Positions 1-9,822 of a DNA stretch of 36,086 nucleotides are shown here, one piece after another. Position numbers and translations under genes: made by a program. Under the pieces are notes generated by a model. The model was not told the origin of the DNA, searched no databases, and saw only the letters and a list, made by a program, of their open reading frames with translations. Each line of letters begins with the position of its first letter. Within the stretch, counting starts at the first letter, position 1. Origin of the DNA: Chara braunii. Lineage: Eukaryota > Streptophyta > Charophyceae > Charales > Characeae. The stretch is from the NCBI GenBank assembly GCA_003427395.1, contig BFEA01000046.1, positions 4,251,257-4,287,342 of the forward strand, read 5' to 3'.

Positions 1-815
1 ATTTCACGTCATCTTCCTCCTCCATTTTCTTCGCCCATCTACCATAGCCAACCACCTCACACCATCTTCCTCCTCCATCTTCTTCACCTATCCACTATAG
101 CCAACCACCTCACACCGCCTTCCTCCTCCATCTTTCTTCACCCGTCCTCCATCGCCAACCACCTTACACCATCTTCCTCCTCCATCTTCTTCACCCATCC
201 ACCATAGCCAACCACCTCGCACCATCTTCCTCACCGATCCACCATAGTCAACCACCTCGCACCATCTTCCTCCTCCATGTTCTTCGTCCATCCTTCATCA
301 CCAACAACCTCACACCATCTTTCTCCTTCATCTTCGTCAACCATCCACCATAGCCGACCACCTCGCACCATCTTCCTCCTCCATCTTCCTCACTCATCCA
401 ACATAGCCAACCACCTCACACCATCTTCGTCTTCCATCTTCTTCACCCATCCACCATAACCGACCACCTTACACCATTTTCCTCCTCCATCTTTCTCACC
501 CATCCACCATAGCCAACCACCTCGCACCATCTTCCTCCTCTATCTTCTTCGTCCATCCACCATAGCCAACTACCTCGCACCATCTTCCTCCTCCATCTTC
601 TTCACCAATCCACCATATCCAACCACCTCACACCATCTTCCTCCTCAATATTCTCCGCCCATCTACCATATCCAACCACCTCACACCCTCTTCCTCCTCC
701 ACCTTCTTCACCCATCTACCATAGCCGACCACCTCGCACCATCTTCCTCCTCCATCTTCTTCAACCATCCTCCATATTTAACCGCCTCACACCCCCTTCC
801 CCCTTCATCTCATTC
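1..815. repeat. 54-bp satellite array, cut by the left window edge
   Basis: About fifteen imperfect head-to-tail units with a period near 54 bp. Each combines CCATCTTCCTCCTCC, CTTCTTCACCCATCC and ACCATAGCCAACCACCTC. Units vary by single substitutions (AGCC or ATCC, CTCGCAC or CTCACAC) and a few short deletions, for example near 225-240. The plus strand is almost free of G, so the array is strongly strand-asymmetric. Because 54 is a multiple of three, frames stay open by chance on both strands, giving an 18-residue Gly/Trp/Glu-rich repeat on the minus strand. I do not regard that as a gene. The array reaches base 1 and so continues outside the window. Confidence 0.9.
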
Positions 816-920
816 GCCAACCAAAGGTTATGACCAAGGGTGCACAAAAAAGCAAGGTATAGAAAAAAAACAGCAGGTAGGACGGTGAGATAAGTAGGGG
901 ATAAGTTGATTAGGGGTAGG

Positions 921-923
<3 letters not shown>

Positions 924-984
<61 letters not shown>

Positions 985-999
985 CGCGCGCGCGCGCGC
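924..999. repeat. (TC)29 microsatellite followed by (GC)8
   Basis: An uninterrupted TC dinucleotide run at 924-982 is followed directly by alternating GC at 984-999, then by a pyrimidine-rich stretch to about 1140. Small open frames here are only Ser-Leu or Arg-Glu translations of the microsatellite. Confidence 0.95.
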
Positions 1000-2440
1000 T
1001 TCTTCCTCCCCTATCCTTTTTCTCCTCCTCTCTCTTGCCTCCTCTTCTCCTTCCTTCACCACTGTCTCCCTCTCCCCGTCGTCATCCTTCTCCCACACTC
1101 TGAAGCCTTGACCTTACCTCCTCCTCCTCTCCCCTCTTGGCATATAACTAACCCTTACCCACTCACTTGTTACATTGCTAGGGAATGAACGGTGAAAGAA
1201 ATCTGTCCTCACTTGGTGGAGAAAGTGGGCAAGGAAACGGTTACCGGTCCCTTATGGCGCCAAGAAGGAAAGGAAGAGGGAATTTGAGAAATTGGAAGGA
1301 GGCAAGTCCGGAAAGGGATTAGATAAAGTTGCTACTTAAAACAAGGTCAGTTGACTCAACCATTACCCCAACTGCATGACTAAGGGAAAAGATTGATCTG
1401 GACTAAGGGAGGAAAGGGAAAGCACAAAGAGCTGAGGAAAATTGAACTTAGGCTTGTGCGAGGGATTATGTGTTGAGCCCATGTGGGGGATGCTTTGCAT
1501 AAATTGTGTTGAATGTGCAGGTAAGTAGCCTAAAGAGTGATTGAGCGAGATTGGATCCAGGGTATGTCAGGCGGCAAAGAGAAAATGAGATTGAGCTGAA
1601 ACGGGTTGTGGACTTAACACTTGCCCTTGAACAAGTTCTTGAGCATATTTGTGCAAAACAAAGTCGGCTATAGCAAATTGCAAAGACATAAGGCGGTCGA
1701 GACGGCCACCTAGATTAAAATGAAAAATTTGGCCGTGTATGTGGGGTGGGCCCCCGAAAAAACTAAGGGGTGTATAGGACAAATGCAAAGGTTGGACAAA
1801 AGAAAGTCATGCATAATGTATGCGACAACGAAAGTCACGTGTATGATGACCGAAGAAGGAAGCAGGCAAAGCCCTAGGGAGGTGTAGGGGGACCGCGAGA
1901 CATGGTCCGCGGGCCCGAGCCGAAGGGCGGCCGCAAACTGAACAAGGTTTTAATGACTCCTCGCTTAATGAATGCATGAGTGCCCCAAGGGGCCAAGGGG
2001 AACGCTTGGCCAACGCATAAAAGAAGACTTGACTTTCAATAAACTTCCTATACTGTTTGAGTATTGGAAGAAGCTATTGCATGATAACACCTCAAAGTAT
2101 TAAAAAAAACGCGCTTGACGAAAAGATTAGCGATACTACCATCCAACGAGAGGGCAGAGCTACATCCCCAATGTCAAAGCGCTTTCGCAAAATGGCTCAT
2201 CCCCAACGATCTCAAAGCACTAGGTAGGGATGTCCCTGTGACGAACGCTCCGTGCCCTGAGCATGAGTGTGGGCGGGGCAGTGCCAACTGGGACCCGCAG
2301 AGGGGTCGACACAGACTCGAAAGTCTAACAGGGTTGGGCGCTACGAAAAATGGTGGAGGTAACGGGGGCAAAGGGTTAAATTGACCTTTACCATTCCGAA
2401 GGGGGGCGTCCGATGTGTGACCGTGTACATAACCAAAGAT
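1000..2440. other. Unassigned sequence, no recognisable gene
   Basis: No frame over 100 codons carries a motif I recognise. The longest plus-strand frame is 89 codons at 2115-2384 and is interrupted on both sides. A plus-strand frame around 1740-1900 is Cys/Met/Lys-rich but broken by stops. The base composition and pattern of broken frames look like a decayed transposon interior. I could not tie it to the elements named elsewhere. Confidence 0.4.
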
Positions 2441-2552
2441 GAGTAAACATGGACTTGAGCTTGCTCTTCCCTTGAGAGAATTAGATTTTAGGGCAGTTTG
2501 GCGCATGGCATGGTTGAGCTCGGAGTAAACGTGGACTTGAATTTGCTCTCCC
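2441..2552. repeat. 30-bp direct duplication next to the PLE left end
   Basis: 2441-2470 and 2523-2552 are near copies. Both start GAGTAAAC, share TGGACTTGA, and end in TTGCTCT followed by a C run, 82 bp apart. The second copy ends exactly where the left pseudo-LTR of the PLE begins (2552). It may be a local duplication linked to insertion, or coincidental tandem repetition. Confidence 0.6.
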
Positions 2553-3465
2553 ATTGATGATGTAAGTGTGTAACCAGTTGACCACTGCGGGACTCTGTCT
2601 TTAAATCTTGCTTGACTGGTTGGTATAGGTTATGCTGACCGGTGACTCCTCCATTGGTACATTCTTTGAAGACCTGCATGTCGTACTAGCGGTTCTTTGC
2701 CTAATATGCGTCCTTGGTGCGGTGCTATTCCCGGGCTTTTCTACGGATTAACGGGTTCGAGGTGGTTCATGGTACGAGAGATGCCTTTGACGGGACCTCC
2801 ATGTCGTGTTGTCGGATCATACGGGATCTGTGGTGAGGATACCGATTGTGGTAGGATAGTTGTTGACCATGTGGACTTGGTGCGACCTTCCATTCGGTCT
2901 GTGGTTTGCAACCTGATGAATTAGGAGTTCTTGTTTGTCTGTTGTTCAGGTCTGGGGCTCGAAGACTGATGGGAGAAGAGTTCTGTGGTCGACCTTGATG
3001 TTGACGAAAGGATGCGTGACGTATTGCGGTTCGAAACCCAACGAGTTAAGGAGTATTGGTCTTCGTGGTTTTTCCGTTCTACGGTTCGATACCCGATGGG
3101 TTTAGAGTATTGGCTTGCAATTTCGATTGTAGAAGGTTGACGGTTCGAGTCCCTGTTTTTCTAGGACCTAATCCTGCACCTGTGAAGCTTTCAATCCTAC
3201 TTACTACTTAGAGCCGATACGCGTAGTATAAATGATGAGCTTTACAGACCATCAGGTACCTTCTGCGTACTGAAAAGACCCCTGATGAGGACCGGTGGCG
3301 GCCGGCCGAAACGTCGGGTTATTCCGCCTGTGCTTCATTTTTTTATCTTATGATTACAGTCGCGCTCAGGTCTCCCTCTCTTACCTAGTGGTGCTGATGC
3401 TGATCGCTGTTGTTTTTTATTCGTTTGCCTGACATTTCTGCTTGACGTCTGTCTGAATACACACT
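2552..3465 (+). repeat. Left pseudo-LTR of the PLE
   Basis: Homology with 7412-8343 starts at CATTGATGATGTAAGTG and stops after ACACACT. The copies are roughly 92-95% identical over most of their length; the right copy has one extra stretch of about 17 bp near 7846. Most differences are transitions, many C/T or G/A, as expected from deamination of methylated repeats. Each copy contains a 75-codon open frame (2697-2924 and 7557-7784). About nine of ten changes between these two frames alter the amino acid, so they are not evolving as genes. Confidence 0.9.
3277..3320 (+). ncRNA. Type I hammerhead ribozyme in left pseudo-LTR
   Basis: All catalytic blocks are in order. Stem I 5' strand GACCC (3277-3281) is followed by CTGATGA (3282-3288). 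Stem II is GG, a bulged A, then CCGG pairing with CCGGCC around a TGGCGG loop (3289-3307). GAAA follows at 3308-3311. A minimal stem III is formed by the self-complementary ACGT (3311-3314), then the cleavage-site C (3315) and stem I 3' strand GGGTT (3316-3320, with one G-U pair). GAA upstream can pair with TTC downstream across a small internal loop, lengthening stem I. Self-cleavage is predicted 3' of C3315. Stem III of only ACGT would be weak in a monomer, but two molecules could share it as a 4-bp duplex, as known for short PLE and newt-satellite hammerheads. Confidence 0.87.
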
Positions 3466-3509
3466 TTGTTACACGAAGTAACCGCCGTAGGAATAAGACT
3501 ACTGGTAGT

Positions 3510-5001
3510 GTGGCTTCGATGACATCTGTGAAAACATACATCGACATGGCTAGTGTGCTGACTGGTAGCGTACGGACATGTTTTAACTGCGGAGATCCGA
3601 ACCACTTCGCTCGATGGTGTCCCCATCGGCAACCAACTGTTGTATCTTCTACTGGTGTGCCTAACCCGCCCCTATTAGCTCTTCCAGCGCCTGTCACGAA
3701 CCCTCCTCCTCCTCCTTCCCTTCCACCTCTTCCTTCTTCCCATGACTCTTCTTCCAGCCTATCATCTACTCTTGCCACATCCAATTCGGGAAGCTCGACA
3801 GTACGCCAAGGGCAGTGGATGGTTCAATACGAACCAGAAAGTTGTAGTGCTTGAAGAAAACGTTCGATTACTGAAGAACTGGTACGATGTCGACATGGCC
3901 AAACTGCTGGCCCAACGGCAGGAAGAAGAGAGGGTACGTAAAGAGTGTGAAGAAGAAGATCGACGTACCAGAGAGAAGCAGGAGCGTGATAACTTTCAGA
4001 AAGAGTTAAGTCAGGAATGAAACGCTAAGTTCGAGTCCGTCTGTGGTGCGATGCGATCGTCGCCGGCTGAACGTGAGCTTGAATTATTGAAACGACAGAT
4101 TGAAGATCTTAAGATCAGCCAGAAGCAGGGAGTGACTCACCCTAGTGCTTCTACAAGCACACAAGCTGTTGGAAACGATGCGTTGTTAACAAGAATGCTG
4201 CAGGAACACGAGGACATGAAGTCCAGTATGGAACGTGCGGCTGGAGCATGTAAGAAGGTTGAGTCTCTGGAGGTGGAACTACGTACCTTGAAGATGGCAC
4301 AAGAGGAGGCCCTAACCGAAGCCGAAGCATGGAAGATGGAAGCCCTCAAATCTGGCAACAAACGCAGCAAATTGGCAACTTCTCCGTCCTCTGCACTGAA
4401 GATGCCTCCGGCGGCCACTCCGGCCTATAAGGAGCGAGCGGCGATTGATTCAAGCCACCTCCGACAACTTCAGAACTTGGAGGTCGAGGCCCTTAAGGGC
4501 CTGAGGCTGAAAGAACTTAACTGGCGTCGTAAAGTCGAGCAAAAGAACGAGCAATTGAAGGGACAACATTGAGATACTGAACGTGAAAACACTAGATTGA
4601 GGGAGGAATTGGCCAAGCGGGGAGGTGAGAAACGCACCCCGTTGTCCAATTTTCGTGAGCGCCTCGACGAGGCGGAAGGAGCAGCCGGAGGGTCAGGGTT
4701 GAAAACTAAGAAGATGAAAGCGGTCGGCAGTAACGATGATGCGAAGGAGAATCACCGTAATGCGTTCTTTCGGAAGGCACGCAAGGAATTTCGTAACGTG
4801 AAGAAAGACGATGTTATGGAGATTTGCCTGAAGGAAGGTATGAAATATACCACGCTTACCGAAACGGTATCGGAGATAATATCCAAGCGGGTAGATCATG
4901 CGTTTGGTAAACGAGCTGCGCTACAAGAAGTCTCGGACGATATGGCTGGTGGGGCGCAGGCCGATAGTCGGAATGATGGGAGGGATTCTGCCACTTCTTA
5001 G
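3510..5001 (+). pseudogene. PLE ORF1-like protein: CCHC knuckle, coiled coil, SAP-like C-terminus (broken)
   Basis: The first frame (from ATG 3510) has a CX2CX4HX4C knuckle (C24, C27, H32, C37; CFNCGDPNHFARWCP), then a Pro/Ser-rich linker. A frameshift near 3800 moves the coding to the frame that runs on to 5001. That frame contains two in-frame TGA stops (4018 and 4570). It is rich in Glu/Lys heptads (about 3840-4590), a long coiled coil. The last ~70 residues include KDDVMEICLKEGMKYTTL, a helix-turn-helix pattern like SAP DNA-binding domains. A related chain at 16524-17593 shares the coiled coil, a GNKR segment, an N(L/I)EVE(A/E)L segment and the SAP-like end. Role (inferred): nucleic-acid-binding, gag-like partner of the nuclease/reverse transcriptase. 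Ancestral length was about 500 residues. Confidence 0.7.
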
Positions 5002-5196
5002 GATTCCTCCCGAGCGTGACCCTACTTTGGTCTTTGGCTCGCTCATGCTATGACTTACGTTCTCTTGCTACTCGTTATCTTCGTTTGAAACCTCTCGATT
5101 CTCTCTTTCGCTTGATTGTTGTTGCTCTCATCTTGACGTAATCTTTTCCTTGGGCGGCTAAACTCACTCCTTTCATTTCGTCTTGGTGGAAAGCAG

Positions 5197-6444
5197 GTGC
5201 AACTATGGATGGTCCATTGGTGCAGACACATTTATGTAGGAAGCATTCGACGTAATGTTTTGGTCCGATGGAACGAACATGTGTATCGGACATGTGACGC
5301 ATCTTTGGTTGACAAAGGTAAAAGGAATGAACGACTTTACCAATGGATGAGGAGGTGCGGTGTAGGTAGGTACGTGGCTATTCCTATCTGTCAGTGCTCC
5401 TCTGATGATATGGAAGCGACAGAGAAGTTCTTTATTCAGTTATTTTCATCTTATCTGAATGCTCGTGACAAACCCCGGAAGCATAAGAAGAAGCCTTTGG
5501 GTAAGAGGGAGAGGGCACGTATGCATGGTCAACGTTCGATTGTGGTTGCTCGTGCTGCTTCTTTTTCCTCTTCGTCCTTATTTGCGCATTCTTTACTTAC
5601 GTTTCATTCACCTGTCGGAATTGTCTCTACCAGTCTCCTGAAAATTCTCAACTTTTGTCGTGATCGTTCTGTCTCCTCTACCTCTATTGTGTGTCAGGGA
5701 GGAAATTTGTTGTTAGATAACTGGAAGGTGGTCAAACGATGCTACGGATCCTTGGTTGTGTCGTGCAAATTTGGTCGTGACCAACTACGACGTTCCCGAG
5801 GGTGGCTATTGTGTGGATTCACCCTTAAGTTCGAAACCATTGCCCCGTTCTGTTGTCGATCTCTCTCTTTGAAACCATGCTTGACTGGCTTTCTTAATTC
5901 TCCTTCATCTCGGAAAATTTTGAAGTCATGGAGCTTCGGTGAACTCGTTCATACTTACTTTGCCATACGATGCTTCCAGGATAAGAGATCTCGTTCTCGC
6001 TTGCGGGTGATACTCTCCAGGGTGATACTCTCCCGTTTCCAAGTGTCTGTTAGGCAACGGTTAGTAATCCGGATAACGTACGATCACCGTCTCTGCAAAT
6101 ATGCTATTCGAAAGACGTGTACCTTGTTGCTTGAACAACTGGTTACTGAACCAGCGTGGAGATCGATGATTATTCGGCGCATGCGAGTGGTGTTTTGCCG
6201 TAATCAATCCGTCGGTGACGTTATCATGTGTCATTCCGTTTTTCCTCATGTGAAGACTTCCCTTTATGTGTGCGCAACTCCAGGAATGTGCTCTCCCCAT
6301 CCGTTGACTTTCCCCTCTCTAATTTGCGACGTCAGATCATGGAATCCTTCAATTCTTCTTCTCTCCCCGATTTGGAATACGAAACTCTTCGCTCGGTTGA
6401 TCTCTCCCCTTGTCTACTCCAATCTCCTCTTCATCTTCATCTGA
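5197..6444 (+). pseudogene. GIY-YIG endonuclease plus linker of a PLE polyprotein (broken)
   Basis: The 415-codon frame has a GIY-YIG signature near its start: HIYVGS (Y13, G15), R24 and H28 in VLVRWNEH, the hydrophobic strand VGRYVAIPI, E76 in ATEKFFI and N88 in SYLNARD. These are the Tyr, Arg, Glu and Asn expected of the nuclease core. A Lys/Arg-rich tract follows (residues 90-115), then ~300 residues without a domain I recognise. The first strand (the GIY element) is not clear, so the true N-terminus may lie upstream in another frame or exon; CAGGTGCAAC at ~5195 looks splice-like. Position of the nuclease before any reverse transcriptase matches the permuted Chlamys-type PLEs. The nuclease would nick target DNA for target-primed reverse transcription. 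Confidence 0.7.
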
Positions 6445-6914
6445 ATTCTCCTGGTTATGATTGTACGGTAGATGCTGTAATACTATTTCAGACCCGGATG
6501 AATGGTTTGATCTGCTCTCCCTTGGATCACAACCCTGGTGACACCTTCGCTTGCTGTCCATCTTAAATAACCTTGGACGAGTTGTTTGTCGTGCAACGCA
6601 TAAGAATCAGCAACATGCAATTGGCAAGACTCTTTTTTTTTTCATGTATTCAAGATTTTGCTTCTTATTCTAGTCGTCAGCAGAAGATGGTCGTTATTGG
6701 TTCCTTCTTTCACCGTGCTACGACATTCACGTCGGTGCCAGGTCTGGAATTTTATTTTCTTCTTACTTTGAAGTGTCAACTTTGGAAGAGAGGATATCCG
6801 GACGATTGTTCAACAGATCCTTGTGCAAATTTTCTCGGAAGTTTGGTGATTGTTGGGACATCTGGATTTCTGTGCTCACTCGATGGGAACCGCTTCTCAA
6901 GCGACGGCGTATGA
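6445..6914 (+). pseudogene. Remnant of PLE polyprotein between nuclease and reverse transcriptase
   Basis: Coding character continues in a different frame (open from about 6228 to 6566, a TAA stop at 6564, and on to 6914). It includes the segment LDHNPGDTFACCP. I believe this resembles the conserved block just upstream of the reverse transcriptase in green-lineage PLEs (D-x-N-P-G then CP), but I recall this rather than having compared it. No reverse-transcriptase motif such as YxDD follows before the right pseudo-LTR, so the catalytic part appears deleted. Confidence 0.4.
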
Positions 6915-7411
6915 ATAATTTGATGAACGCTTCGTAAGGAAAGTGTGTCGGTGCCTCCCGTTCTCTAGGGAGGGTTCGTGGTTGTACGCGGAAGGTCTTT
7001 ATACAAATGTGTTGTAAAGTCCAAAAAGCATCCTGAGGTTCGAATATGAGCCTTGTAATCTCGCTATGTGCTGGAATACCTCGGAAGGTACGAAGTACGA
7101 AGTCCTTCTTCGCTTAGATTTCTAAGCGAATGCCATACATTGGGACAAGTAGGTTATCAGCAGGAAACCAAAAAAAAGTACGGTCGCTCGCATAATGCCA
7201 GAAACTAAAGCGATGATTGAAAAAATAGAAAAAAGTGTCATTGTAGTGATTAATCTTTCTCTAGCTAGCGAGCCTACGGCCTTGCCTCGACGTTGCTACA
7301 ATGACATGATTACGGATGCAGTATGGTTTGTGCAGTTGCTTGGAAATATTGGTGAATCGAGTAGGATATGAATTGTTTGCTGTTTTTTTGTGGAGGGAAT
7401 GCAATGTCTCT
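6915..7411 (+). other. PLE interior without coding sequence, holding an 11-bp inverted repeat
   Basis: No frame is supported. TGTCATTGTAG (7236-7246) and its perfect reverse complement CTACAATGACA (7296-7306) could form a stem with a 49-nt loop. A short open stretch near 7305-7405 (TDAVWFVQLLGNIGE) may be the last trace of the polyprotein C-terminus. Confidence 0.4.
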
Positions 7412-8343
7412 CATTGATGATGTAAGTGTGTAACCAGTTAACCACTGCGGGACTCTGTCTTTAAATCTTGCTTGACTGAATGATATAGGTTATGCTGATT
7501 GATGACTCCTCTATTGGTACCTTCTTTGAAGACCTGCATATCGTACTGGCGGTTCTTTGCCTAATATGCGTCCTTGGTGCGGTGCTATTCCCGGACTTTT
7601 ATACGGATTAACGGGTTTGAGGTGGTTCATGGTACGAAAGATGCCTTCGACGGGACCTCCATGTCGTGCTGTCGGATCATACGGGATCTGTGGTGGGGAT
7701 ACCGATTGTGGTAGGATAGTTGTTGACCATGTGGACTTGGTGGGACCTTCCATTCGGTCTGCGGTTCGAAACCTGATGAATTAGGAGTCCTTGTTTGTCT
7801 GTTGTTCAGGTTTGGGGCTCGAAGACTGATGGGAGAAGAGTTCTGTTTCACATTTCTAGTCGTAGTTGACCTTGATGTTGACGAAAGGATGCATGACGTA
7901 TTGCGGTTCGAAACTCGATGAGTTAAAGAGTATTGGTCTTCGTGGATTTTTCGGTCTATGGTTCGATACCCGATGGGTTTAGTGTACTGGCTTGCAATTT
8001 CGATTGTAGAAGAAGGACGGTTCGAAGCCCTGTTTTTCTAGGACCTAATCCTACACCTGTGAAGCTTTCAGTCCTACTTACTACTTAGAGCCGATACGCG
8101 TAGTATAAATGACAAGCTTTTTCAAACCATTGGGTACCTTTCGTGTACTGAAAAGACCCCTGATGAGGACTGGTGGCGGCCGGCCGAAACGTCGGGTCAT
8201 TCCGTCTGTGCTTCATTTTTTTATCTTATGATTACAGTTGCACTCTGGTCTCCCTCTCTTACCTAGTGGTGTTGACCCTGATTGCTGTTGTTTTTTATTC
8301 GTCTGCCTGACATTTCTGTTTGACGTCTATCTGAACACACACT
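7412..8343 (+). repeat. Right pseudo-LTR of the PLE
   Basis: Direct copy of 2552-3465 in the same orientation, beginning CATTGATGATG and ending ACACACT. It is followed at once by unrelated sequence (GGAGGTATAACATG). The upstream junction at 7411 differs from the sequence before 2552, so the repeat ends are sharp. The extra ~17 bp near 7846 is the main length difference. Confidence 0.9.
8155..8198 (+). ncRNA. Type I hammerhead ribozyme in right pseudo-LTR
   Basis: Same architecture as the left copy: GACCC (8155-8159), CTGATGA (8160-8166), stem II 8167-8185, GAAA (8186-8189), ACGT (8189-8192), cleavage-site C8193 and GGGTC (8194-8198). Relative to the left copy, stem II has C to T (a C-G pair becomes U-G) and stem I has T to C (a G-U pair becomes G-C). 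Both keep pairing. Flanking GAA/TTC can extend stem I. All invariant core bases are intact in both copies. Confidence 0.87.
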
Positions 8344-8689
8344 GGAGGTATAACATGTATGATTGCACTTAATCAGCTCGCTCCTTTGTGGAGTGGCTCT
8401 AGCCCCCCTTCGTCCGATACCGGTGTTCGCTGGTCCGGAGAAGTCTCGGACAAGTCGCAGGTCGATCCTTCCTCTTCGTGTGAAAGAAGGGTTCCGGTTA
8501 CCCGGCAGGCGGTTGATGCTTCGGCTTCCGCTGGGGTCTAATGAAAATCCCGCGGCGGAGTGATCCGACCGACTGGGTGCTCTTCTCTCTTCTTCGTTTG
8601 AGCCCAGCGCGCTCAGGCACTATGCACTTGAGATGCTTGAAGAAACCAACATGAACACAACGGTTATCAAGAAGTAACAATCATACCCT
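8344..8689. other. Unassigned sequence right of the PLE
   Basis: Two overlapping 60-66 codon frames at 8359-8563 have no recognisable motif. The sequence does not match the PLE interior that follows the left pseudo-LTR, so this is probably flanking DNA and not a second tandem PLE unit. Confidence 0.4.
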
Positions 8690-9500
8690 ATGAAAGGACA
8701 GATAAAAGAAGATAAAGGGAATGAAGGGAGTTGCGAGAATCCTAAGAAAACTAGCTCACCCTTGAAGACACTAACGAAAAGGAACCAACCACTGTGTATG
8801 GAAGTAAGGGGAGTGACACTCATTGTCCTGAGAGAAAACTCTGAGATATGGGTAGGAAGCATTGGGTGCACCATGGGAAAGACACTTGCACTATGTGTGT
8901 CCCACTTGGGACTTATGATCTGCATGAGGGGAAATTGAGCGTCCTGCCTTTCGGAAGGAAAAAATGGGTCTAAACCAGCTGGGGCGGGTTGCGAAAAGTT
9001 ATTTCTAGTGAATTGTCATCTAGTCTCATGTGTGGGAGGTTGGGCCACCGGACTGTCAGGCAGGAGTTGGAATCGTCGGTTGATTAGTAGCACTTCCTCC
9101 CGAGCGGACCGAGCATGGCTCGACACCTTGCCCAGGCGAGGCGGCTGCTTATCGGCAGACGGAGGAGGACCGCTGCATGTGGGGCAAGGAGGGAGCCTCG
9201 GAGACAATTAGTAGCCTCTCGTAGTACGGCAGGGGAAAGACTGATTCTTACCGGACCGATGAAAATGAATGCCCGGACGACGGACTTTTGCTCCTAAGGG
9301 GGTGCGGGGTGATTCCCGGTATCAACGAGGGTATGCAAAAGCGACAAAACGGGATGGGGTGTTTTGGGCAAACGGAGAGGGGTAACACCCTGCGCCGGAG
9401 TCTAGGTACCACACTTGCGACGGTTAAGCTGCGCTTGAGATATGAGATAAAACTCTACCGAAAGTACCAGCGGAGAGACCACATTGGGGAAGATCGGTGA
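8690..9500 (+). pseudogene. Possible extra, highly decayed copy of the 260-residue module (unit 0)
   Basis: An 82-codon frame (8690-8938) contains RGVTLIVLRENSEIWVGS, which lines up weakly with the first block of the modules further right (G[GV][IV]E..PT.NE). A different frame then gives EGKLSVLPFGRKKW, comparable with the YLSKDGW block. Later frames to 9500 are Arg-rich and too decayed to align. It lies directly before unit 1 in the same orientation. I rate it possible only. Confidence 0.3.
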
Positions 9501-9535
9501 GGAGATAACCAGTCTGTATGTGAGATTGCTTGAAT

Positions 9536-9822
9536 CTTTTTTTTTTTTTTTTTTTTATTCCCCCTCCATAAAGGTTGACTGAGGTCTGAGTTGTTGGACG
9601 GGGCTATGATTCTAGTCTATTCCCGCCTCCCTGCCTGTCTACATGAGTGAGAGGTGATTGAAAGGAAGGAGGATAGAGGTAAGCTGGAATGAAACCAAGA
9701 AAAGGAATGTAGGATATGATGGCCCTCTGAGGGTGCTATGGAAGGATGGTACTTAGGAATGGGAAGGTAGGTGAGGGATACCTTGGTGAGGGTTCTGAAA
9801 CAATGCTCATCCAGAGTATAGA
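9536..9822. other. Spacer with a T-run, no gene seen
   Basis: An 18-20 base T homopolymer around 9538-9557 is followed by Gly-codon-rich, stop-interrupted sequence. Nothing recognisable. Confidence 0.4.

Larger units (their letters stand above)
2552..8343 (+). mobile_element. Penelope-like retroelement with pseudo-LTRs, hammerhead ribozymes and GIY-YIG nuclease
   Basis: Seen directly: two ~0.92-kb direct repeats (2552-3465 and 7412-8343) enclose ~3.9 kb. The interior has a CCHC zinc knuckle and coiled-coil ORF1 (3510-5001) and a GIY-YIG endonuclease frame (5197-6444). A hammerhead ribozyme motif sits at the same place in each repeat. Known: PLEs combine reverse transcriptase with a GIY-YIG nuclease, are often flanked by pseudo-LTRs, and carry short type I hammerheads; a green-lineage clade (Chlamys) has the nuclease N-terminal. 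Inferred: this is a decayed, internally shortened copy. No full reverse transcriptase is visible between 6445 and 7411, and ORF1 and the nuclease frame contain stops and frameshifts. I saw no clear target duplication at 2551/8344. The alternative, an LTR retrotransposon, is disfavoured because the repeats lack TG...CA ends, no primer-binding site follows the left repeat, and no integrase or protease lies inside. Confidence 0.8.

Noticed and set aside
906-1103. Ser/Leu-rich and Arg/Glu-rich open frames
   Set aside because: Translations of the TC microsatellite.
2697-2924. 75-codon open frame present in both pseudo-LTRs (second at 7557-7784)
   Set aside because: About nine of ten differences between the copies change the amino acid, so there is no purifying selection; it is open by chance.
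4018-4572. Both in-frame stops in ORF1 are TGA, suggesting recoding
   Set aside because: Only two events, no selenocysteine or readthrough signal seen, and a frameshift near 3800 in the same ORF points to ordinary decay.
9769-9790. GGTGAGGGATACCTTGG as a trace of the gypsy 5' LTR (compare GGTGAGGGATGCCTTAG at 31924)
   Set aside because: The match covers only about 16 bases; sequence on both sides is unrelated.
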